In this document: positions 56,425 to 64,000 of the stretch, in pieces
How the letters are laid out: every line of letters begins with the position of its first letter
Position numbering within the stretch: the stretch's first letter is position 1
The notes under the pieces: model-generated
Databases searched by the model: none
Seen by the model: only the letters and a program-made list of their open reading frames with translations
Told to the model about the DNA's origin: nothing
From: Rhodospirillales bacterium 24-66-33
GTDB lineage: Bacteria > Pseudomonadota > Alphaproteobacteria > Reyranellales > Reyranellaceae
Direction of reading: 5' to 3'
DNA: 64,000 bases
Assembly: GCA_002281855.1 (NCBI GenBank)
Contig: NCHQ01000003.1
Span: forward strand, 237,845 to 301,844
Position numbers and translations under genes: made by a program

Positions 56425-57849
56425 ATGCCACTCGATGAATCCGTTCCAGGCGACGGCAGCGTCGAAGCGCCTGCCGCAAGCGGCAAGGCAAAGCTGCGAG
56501 GCAAGATGAAGGGCGCCAGGGAGGCGCCTTCGGTCCGGGCAGAGTTATTCGGAGCTGCCGCGCCGGAGCGCCCGTCGACAACCGGGAAGCGGGACTTTCG
56601 CTCCCCGCTGTATTGCTTACCGGTGAAGCCGAGGGCCGCTTTCCTTGCAAGAAAGCTGCGCGCCCTCATCGCCGGTCTCAGGAAAGGCAAAGCCGAGAGC
56701 ATCAATATCCAGCCGGTTCATTTCCCCAAGGCGACGCCGAAAGCCCAGGAGTTCCTGGCCGAACGGGTTGAGCACGTCGAGAAGACTACAACAATCTTGC
56801 TGACCGTCCACAGTCTCGGCTTGCTCCTTCTCACCTACCGCGGCGTTTCTGTCCCCATGCTGGAGAACGGTGGGGGCCTGCTGCAAAAGGGCGAAGCGCT
56901 GGCGCTGGCTACGACGATCGCCGTGCTCTCCTGGCTTGGCTGGAAGTACATCTTCAGTCTGTTGCCGCGTCTGCATGGCAGGCGCCTGCTATCGGCGGTC
57001 GGCGGCGCCGTGCTCTACCTGAGCGCGCTTGTGGCGATGGACGCCCAGTTCGTCATGGTCGGCATCGGCGGGGCGGCCGCGACCAAACTTTCCTTTGAGG
57101 CAGTCGCGAGCGCCTATGAACAGCGTCGCAACGCGGCCTCAGCTCGCCTCGCCTTCCTGCGTCAGCTCTTGCCGGCTTTCAGAGCTCAGGAGCAGAGGTT
57201 CCTGAAGGCCGAGCAGGACGAGCTGAAGGGAAGAGGTACCGGCCTTCCTGGCACCGGAAAAGTCTCCGCTGCATATGGATCGACGGCGAGCCAGTTGACT
57301 ACGCTGATCGGGGAGATCGAGCGGGCACTAGCGGAGGCCGCTTCAGTCGAGCGCGAGGTCGGCGATATCGTCGGTCGGATCAACACGCTGGTGCACGAGC
57401 AGAGCCCGATTTCGGAGAGGGCGGAGGCCGTATCGACAGCGGCGGCGCGGCTCGACGAGAAGCTCGCCGAGCTTGCACAGCTCGACCTCTCGCCGGCGAT
57501 GCTGGCCACCTTGAAAGTCCTTGAGTCGTCCATTCCCGAGCCGGGCCCGGCCAGGAACAAGATCGAAGAAGCACAGAACGTTCAGATCGAGATGATCCGC
57601 AAGGTGTTGACGCCGGTGGCCGAAGCGCTGCGTGCGGCCATCCGTGACCTAGCCGCTACGCCGTCTTCTCAGCCGCCGCGGCTGCGTCCCATCGATCCGA
57701 TGGCAGCAACAAAAGTCTATTGGCGTGAACTGCTGCCGCTGTGGATCGCCAGCGGGTTCGTGGACGTGGCGCCTGCCCTGCTTCTTCTCATCGGCGTCGC
57801 CGCCCAGCGCCAGGCCGATGCGGAGAGAACCAACAGGAGGCGGTTATGA
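56425..57849 (+). CDS. Membrane/coiled-coil protein, first gene of the transfer operon
   Basis: A 474-residue protein. The first 110 residues are soluble; four helices follow at about 120-220 (TILLTVHSLGLLLLTYRG, LALATTIAVLSWLGWKYIFS, LLSAVGGAVLYLSALVAMDA). A long coiled coil occupies about 230-400 (EIERALAEAASVEREVGDIV) and a last membrane helix lies near the end (FVDVAPALLLLIGVAAQRQ). Not recognised. It overlaps the next gene by 4 bases, as do most genes of this operon. Confidence 0.75.
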   Translation: MPLDESVPGDGSVEAPAASGKAKLRGKMKGAREAPSVRAELFGAAAPERPSTTGKRDFRSPLYCLPVKPRAAFLARKLRALIAGLRKGKAESINIQPVHFPKATPKAQEFLAERVEHVEKTTTILLTVHSLGLLLLTYRGVSVPMLENGGGLLQKGEALALATTIAVLSWLGWKYIFSLLPRLHGRRLLSAVGGAVLYLSALVAMDAQFVMVGIGGAAATKLSFEAVASAYEQRRNAASARLAFLRQLLPAFRAQEQRFLKAEQDELKGRGTGLPGTGKVSAAYGSTASQLTTLIGEIERALAEAASVEREVGDIVGRINTLVHEQSPISERAEAVSTAAARLDEKLAELAQLDLSPAMLATLKVLESSIPEPGPARNKIEEAQNVQIEMIRKVLTPVAEALRAAIRDLAATPSSQPPRLRPIDPMAATKVYWRELLPLWIASGFVDVAPALLLLIGVAAQRQADAERTNRRRL

Positions 57850-58373
57850 TAGTTGGCAAGACCATGGGGTTGATCGGTGCCGCCCTCGTCTCCGGACTTG
57901 CCGGAGCCGGGATCTGTGCCCTCATCGCACTCGATCTGCTCGGCGAAGAGCTATTCGTAAAACTCTGGCGCAGTGCGAGCGCCGGTTTCGCTGCCCCCGG
58001 CGCGACGCCGTCAATGCTGGCGGATGCCCGGGACATCACATTCTTCACGGCTGTCGAGGCGAAGGAGCACGGCATCGCAGTTACGACGGGCGTCAGCTTC
58101 TCGACGGTGGCGGATCTGCTCGCGGCGAAGCAGAAAAGCCGCTGGTGCTACGTCCTAGCGAATCCGCGCAGCGGGCTAGCGCGGCAGATCGAGTTGGGCA
58201 AGCAGTCCGGATCGGCTGCGCCGGTCTATGCGGATTTGTCGGTATACCCGCCTGAGGAACTCGCCGCGATCGGCCTTTCGGCGAACATGCTGCAATCCTT
58301 GGCAAGGACCCATTGCCGCTTCGCGAAGGGCCGGGCGACAATGCCGTTCCCCAATGGCGAAGGCCGGACATGA
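57846..58373 (+). CDS. Membrane-anchored hypothetical protein
   Basis: A 175-residue protein with an N-terminal anchor (MGLIGAALVSGLAGAGICAL) and a soluble remainder (ITFFTAVEAKEHGIAVTTGV, KSRWCYVLANPRSGLARQIE). Two Cys are present in the soluble part. Not recognised. It overlaps its neighbours by 4 bases on both sides, so it should be made in step with the coupling protein. Confidence 0.7.
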   Translation: MIVGKTMGLIGAALVSGLAGAGICALIALDLLGEELFVKLWRSASAGFAAPGATPSMLADARDITFFTAVEAKEHGIAVTTGVSFSTVADLLAAKQKSRWCYVLANPRSGLARQIELGKQSGSAAPVYADLSVYPPEELAAIGLSANMLQSLARTHCRFAKGRATMPFPNGEGRT

Positions 58374-60112
58374 CCCGGTCGATCTCGCGCCAGGAGCGGC
58401 GGGCCGTCCGGCCGAGAATCCGGAGCGGTCCCGTCAATCGCTGGATGCTGTACGCCTGCACGCTCGGCGGCTTTGCGTATGCGACGTATCCGGCGGACGG
58501 CAACGATGCGATATTGCTTAGCTATTCGGGCGCGGCCGCGATTGGAACGGTCTTTTCGATCGTCCGAGCGACAAAGGCGGCAATCAAGGACTATCGCCTG
58601 CGCGAAGGTCTTGCAATTGCGGAGGTGAAATCGACCGACCACGGCTCAGCGCGTGAGGCAACGTTTGAGGAGCGCGCCGCAGTCGGAATGCACGATCCTG
58701 GCAGCGGCGAGCTGTTCGGCACGGACCTGGAAGGCAATCCGGTCTTCCGGCCGACGGGCGCTCCTTTCGCCCTCATTGAGAAGCCGCCCGGAGTCGGCAA
58801 GACGGTCAACCTGGTCGTGGGCAGCAACCTGCATCGCGCCCTTTTGGGCTATTCCCTCATTGCGCCTGACGTGAAAAGCGAGCTCTCGGTGATGCTCGCT
58901 CCGGCGCTGCGCAAGCTCGGTTTCGAAGTCTGGTGCATCAACCCGGCAAAGCTGCATCGCGACCAGCTCGGCGATATCGAGCTCAACCCGTATCAGGCGT
59001 TGATCGACGCCGTGTACGATGAGGGCGGCGAAAAGCGCGACGCGGTCAAAATCGCTGCTGACATAGCGGCGCTGCATCTGCCGGCAATAAAGGATGACCG
59101 GAACCCATACTTTTCGAACGGTTCCCGGAGGGCGATCCTCGTCGCGCTCCTCTATCTGGCCCTCGTCGATCCGGCCAACTGCACGCCTACGCAGCTCTAT
59201 CGCTTGCTGGCGGACCCGGCTGCATTCTTGAAGTGCTGTGCCCTGCTGCAGAGCGTCGAAACAAGCAATGTCAATGATCCGGTGCTTGAGGTTGCTCGGC
59301 TCGAAGCGCGCAACATGCTCGATCGGGCGGACAAGAACGATGAGAACTTTTCGTCCTTCCTCGAAGGCGCAACGCAGCGTCTGATCAGCTTCAATCCCGC
59401 GGGGCATCTGGGCGATTACGGCACGAACGCTGTTCACAATCTCAGGGCGCTGCGCGACCGGCAGATTATCGTGTTCATCGTCGCGCCGCTCTCGCACTTA
59501 CGGGAGTTCAGCGATTTCATATCACTGCTGACCCACAACGTGATCGCAGCCTGCAAGGCGAAGCCAAACGGGCATCCGGTGCATATCGTCGGAGAGGAAG
59601 CGCTCAACTTCCGCTTCCACGACCTGGTTGGGGATCTGGAAACAATGCGTGGCCTTGGCGTCACGGCGGATTTGTACATCCAGTCCTTCGCGGGTCTTGA
59701 GCGCCACTATGGCAAGGAGGCCGCTGCCGCGATCGAATCCTACGCAGACGTGCGCATTTATGGCGGGCTTAATTCCTATGCGCGAGCGAAGCATGTCAGC
59801 GACCTGCTCGCCGACGAGACCATCCGCAAACAAGATGGCTCGTACCACACGGTCTCGATGGTTGAGCTCAACATCGCCTCCAAGGAGACCGGGCGTCGGT
59901 ACATGACGACGGACGAGGTGATGGCGATGCCCAAGGGGCAGGCTTGGATGTTTGCCCGGGGCATGCGCCCCACCCGGCTTCGGATGCTTTCTTACGCGGA
60001 AGTCTCGCCGTGGCGCGACTGGGTTGGCGAAAGTCCGATCACGGGTACGCGCCTGCACGCGCCCGCCAGGATCAAGATCGACTACGAAGGGCTCAAGGAG
60101 AAGAAGCGATGA
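58370..60112 (+). CDS. VirD4/TraG-type coupling ATPase
   Basis: A 580-residue ATPase that brings the relaxase-DNA complex to a secretion channel. Two N-terminal membrane helices (about 24-60) precede a Walker A in IEKPPGVGKTVNLVVGSNL (Thr instead of the usual Ser, and no GxxGxGK start), SLIAPDVKSELS, a Walker B region in PVHIVGEEALNFRFHDLV, and YIQSFAGLERHYGKEAAAAI, the conserved Q-S...YG motif of coupling proteins. It is the only recognised transfer ATPase; VirB4 and VirB11 are absent. Confidence 0.85.
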   Translation: MTRSISRQERRAVRPRIRSGPVNRWMLYACTLGGFAYATYPADGNDAILLSYSGAAAIGTVFSIVRATKAAIKDYRLREGLAIAEVKSTDHGSAREATFEERAAVGMHDPGSGELFGTDLEGNPVFRPTGAPFALIEKPPGVGKTVNLVVGSNLHRALLGYSLIAPDVKSELSVMLAPALRKLGFEVWCINPAKLHRDQLGDIELNPYQALIDAVYDEGGEKRDAVKIAADIAALHLPAIKDDRNPYFSNGSRRAILVALLYLALVDPANCTPTQLYRLLADPAAFLKCCALLQSVETSNVNDPVLEVARLEARNMLDRADKNDENFSSFLEGATQRLISFNPAGHLGDYGTNAVHNLRALRDRQIIVFIVAPLSHLREFSDFISLLTHNVIAACKAKPNGHPVHIVGEEALNFRFHDLVGDLETMRGLGVTADLYIQSFAGLERHYGKEAAAAIESYADVRIYGGLNSYARAKHVSDLLADETIRKQDGSYHTVSMVELNIASKETGRRYMTTDEVMAMPKGQAWMFARGMRPTRLRMLSYAEVSPWRDWVGESPITGTRLHAPARIKIDYEGLKEKKR

Positions 60113-60369
60113 GCGGGCCCGGCAAGGTGCCGTTCGTGGCTCCCATCCGCCTTAGCAAACTTGCCTGGCTGCCGATCGCGCTGGGCGCGGTGTGGGCAGG
60201 CCACCACTACGGCACGCCGCATCTTCGCATTTTCTATGTTTGGTCAGGCTCAAGAGCGCATCCCGTCTATCACGAATGCCAGTACTGGGGCCTGCACCCA
60301 TTCAAGGTGCGGCCCCGCCATGGCAAGTGCCCGCTGATCGTGCTGGCGCGTCCGGGAAAGGAATTGTGA
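60109..60369 (+). CDS. Small membrane-anchored protein of the transfer operon
   Basis: An 86-residue protein with one helix (LAWLPIALGAVWAGHHYG) and a soluble tail containing two Cys (YHECQYWGLHPF and HGKCPLIV). The start overlaps the coupling-protein stop. Not recognised. Confidence 0.65.
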   Translation: MSGPGKVPFVAPIRLSKLAWLPIALGAVWAGHHYGTPHLRIFYVWSGSRAHPVYHECQYWGLHPFKVRPRHGKCPLIVLARPGKEL

Positions 60370-60836
60370 TGGCGATGAATAGCGGAAGCACGAAGGGGCT
60401 AGCCCCGACTTTTTCGGCCGCCACGCCGCTCGCGGTTCGCAACGCTGCAGGCTCCGTACCCGCAACCGCGATGATCGCGAAGATCCAAGAGAAGGGCTCA
60501 CGGATCAAGGAACGGGCGAGACAGCACCACAAGAATTTCGAAGACCGCTGGGTCGCCAACGAAACACTTCGCCTGTGGCAGCGTCATCTGACAGACGCCG
60601 CGAAGCAATCGATACCAAGGGGCGTGACTTCGAACGTGACGGCAGCGTCATTCACTCGGACGGCTTCACACAACATACAGGCCCGCACCGCCAGGCGACT
60701 TGCCAAGATCAACGCGATCACGACGCGCCTGAGCAATGCGGTCGTGCGCAACCTCGCCCCACCTGATCTCAAGCGAACATTCAGCGAGGCGGCGCCGATC
60801 CCGCGCTTGATCGCAAGCCAGAAGATGAAGAGGTAG
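60369..60836 (+). CDS. Small basic protein of the transfer operon
   Basis: A 155-residue soluble, basic, helical protein (IAKIQEKGSRIKERARQHHK, RTARRLAKINAITTRLSNAV). No motif recognised; the charge suggests DNA or RNA binding. The start overlaps the preceding stop by one base. Confidence 0.65.
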   Translation: MAMNSGSTKGLAPTFSAATPLAVRNAAGSVPATAMIAKIQEKGSRIKERARQHHKNFEDRWVANETLRLWQRHLTDAAKQSIPRGVTSNVTAASFTRTASHNIQARTARRLAKINAITTRLSNAVVRNLAPPDLKRTFSEAAPIPRLIASQKMKR

Positions 60837-60838
60837 CC

Positions 60839-61312
60839 ATGATCGAGTGGATTGAAAAACTGCCCGATTCACTGACGGGCGCCGCGGTGGCGGGCTTCGT
60901 CTGGTTCGGCTTCAATTATACGGTGCTGGCGGAGCGGGCGATCGAGAAGGCGCATGCGCAAGCGATCGTCCCAAACTGCGCTTCTGTGCTCGAGGCGCAA
61001 ACGAAGCTTTCGATGCTGCGGCCGAGTGGTCTCGGCGAGCAGATCGGCATCCCGCACATGGACCGCATCGAGAGGCTGGTGATCGAGAGCGTGAAGCCGC
61101 GCATGCTCACCCTGATCGAACGCGAGGACCGCTGCACCTGCGCAGCCCGGCGAGCTGGTCAGAAGCTGCGCTTCGATTACGCCGTCCACACCGCAAGCTT
61201 CCGCATTGTCTCGCCGCAAGCCGTCAGTGACTTCGCCGATAATACGGCAGCAATTGCGCTGTCAGGCACATGCGGCGTCATCCCCAACCCACTGAAAGGG
61301 GCCGCCCGATGA
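60839..61312 (+). CDS. Hypothetical protein with one membrane helix
   Basis: A 157-residue protein. A helix at about 12-30 (LTGAAVAGFVWFGFNYTVLA) anchors a soluble part with several Cys (VPNCASVLEAQTKL, EDRCTCAARRAGQ, LSGTCGVIPN). Not recognised. It overlaps the next gene by 4 bases. Confidence 0.65.
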   Translation: MIEWIEKLPDSLTGAAVAGFVWFGFNYTVLAERAIEKAHAQAIVPNCASVLEAQTKLSMLRPSGLGEQIGIPHMDRIERLVIESVKPRMLTLIEREDRCTCAARRAGQKLRFDYAVHTASFRIVSPQAVSDFADNTAAIALSGTCGVIPNPLKGAAR

Positions 61313-61698
61313 CAAAAGCCATCTATGATGACGGGCGCTATCAGGTTTCGGCGAGCATCGTCTCGACGCCTTCCCGCCTCTACCCGTTGGCGAATACGAC
61401 GGCAGGTGTCAGACGCGACCCGCTCTGGATGAGCATCGCCTTGTGCATGCTGACTGGCGCAGGGATCTTCACTTATGGCGATCTGCTCTCCGGTGCGGAA
61501 ATTTGCGTTGCTGCCGGGAGTTCCGGGCTGGCGCTGGTAATCGGCCGTCAGACAGCGATTTTGCGCCTGGACGCCCCGGGACACCCCCGCACTATGATCG
61601 TTAGCAGCCGGGCGAGAATCTGGAAAATATTCCAAGCGATCCGCGCCGCTAAACTGGCGGGCGTCGAACGGGAAGTGGTTCTGAGCACGGACGATTAG
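61309..61698 (+). CDS. DUF6232-like membrane protein
   Basis: A 129-residue protein beginning MTKAIYDDGRYQVSASIVST, then YPLANTTAGVRRDPLW, two membrane helices (SIALCMLTGAGIFTYGDLL, EICVAAGSSGLALVIGRQ) and a beta-rich end. The pattern resembles DUF6232 (a small PH-like domain protein with two helices); tentative. Last gene of the transfer operon. Confidence 0.6.
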   Translation: MTKAIYDDGRYQVSASIVSTPSRLYPLANTTAGVRRDPLWMSIALCMLTGAGIFTYGDLLSGAEICVAAGSSGLALVIGRQTAILRLDAPGHPRTMIVSSRARIWKIFQAIRAAKLAGVEREVVLSTDD

Positions 61699-61789
61699 GA
61701 AAACCCTCCTATTTTTGTTCCTTTTTTGTTCTTCTTATGATACAACACTAGGTTCTTGTGAATTAAGTTGTAAAGAAAGGAAGAGAGCG

Positions 61790-61972
61790 TTGACGGACGG
61801 TAAGGACAAAGGCGAGGCTGAACGGAAAGGAGTGCCTGCGACGTCGGCACGGCCCGATCCGCGCTTGCTCGCTTTCGTCCGGATGCTTGGGCGTCGTGCC
61901 GCCGAACAAGACTATGCCCGTCTCCTGGAGACGCTGGGCAGGGCCCCTTATCCAACCGTGAGAAAGGAATAG
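61790..61972 (+). CDS. Small protein before the recombinase
   Basis: A 60-residue protein starting at TTG with AAAGGAAGAGAG upstream. The core DPRLLAFVRMLGRRAAEQDY looks like a short helical module that often precedes large serine recombinases in alphaproteobacteria (from memory). It may be a recombination-directionality or accessory factor. It ends 3 bases before the recombinase start. Confidence 0.6.
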   Translation: MTDGKDKGEAERKGVPATSARPDPRLLAFVRMLGRRAAEQDYARLLETLGRAPYPTVRKE

Positions 61973-61975
61973 CCC

Positions 61976-63871
<1,896 letters not shown>

Positions 63872-63928
63872 TCAATTCGAGCGCGCTGATCGCGCATGTT
63901 ATCGGAATGTATTCCCTTGCGTTCGGAA

Positions 63929-64000
63929 GATCCGGCGGCGACCTACTCTCCCGTGCCTTGAGACACAGTACCATTGGCGCTGAGAGTTTTCACGTCCGAG
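63929..64000 (-). rRNA. rrf: 5S ribosomal RNA, 3' part
   Basis: On the minus strand the sequence reads CTCGGACGTGAAAACTCTCA, then GCGCCAATGGTACTGTGTCT and GGGAGAGTAGGTCGCCGCC, the 3' half of a 5S rRNA. The 5' half lies beyond the window. The exact 3' end is uncertain by a few bases. Confidence 0.92.

Overview
The window comes from a GC-rich alphaproteobacterium. The block recO-era-rnc-lepB-acpS-pdxJ-rsh-rpoZ-folK is a typical alphaproteobacterial gene order, and the right edge shows a 5S rRNA followed by an initiator tRNA-Met, the usual end of an alphaproteobacterial rRNA operon. A Rhodospirillales or Reyranella-like host is a guess; the sequence alone does not fix the genus.

Bases 1 to about 21,900 are chromosomal core. 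They hold the end of recR, a DUF4126 membrane protein, the leucyl-transferase bpt, a TRAP transporter (dctQ, dctM and three tandem Tat-exported binding proteins), uppP, parC, recO, a PhoD-type phosphatase, the era-rnc-lepB-acpS-pdxJ-rsh-rpoZ-folK block, a NYN-domain protein and a family 5-like uracil-DNA glycosylase.

Bases 21,920 to 63,807 form one integrated element of about 41.9 kb, bounded by a 14-bp direct repeat. The right copy is the 3' end of tRNA-fMet(CAT). The element appears to have separated this tRNA from its native terminator, which is still at 21,876-21,917, and to supply a substitute at 63,764-63,789. A large serine recombinase lies at the right end and its reading frame runs into the tRNA. 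Transfer functions are split: a MobC-like protein and a MobA/VirD2-type relaxase at the far left, and at the far right an operon with a VirD4/TraG coupling ATPase and several small membrane proteins. No VirB-type pilus genes are present, so this is best read as an integrative mobilizable element.

The cargo, left to right, is: a CoiA-like protein; a wrecked defence locus (SIR2 N-terminus joined to a helicase C-terminus); two HTH toxin-antitoxin loci, one with a truncated toxin; a TIR protein; small genes preceded by related hairpins; a cupin-rubredoxin-pirin operon; a serine resolvase; an H-NS protein; three giant tandem paralogues (membrane anchor, YGV-repeat stalk, seven-bladed propeller); ArdC; a Slam/T11SS-like outer-membrane protein with a FecR-domain cargo; a LuxR regulator; a DUF262-HNH nuclease; and an HTH/metallopeptidase pair divergent from the transfer operon.

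The most interesting parts are the three-gene propeller array with its leader hairpin, the coupling-protein operon without a pilus, the T11SS/FecR pair, the HTH-metallopeptidase switch candidate, and a family of co-varying hairpins in the element's leaders. All calls are by eye; no database search was run.
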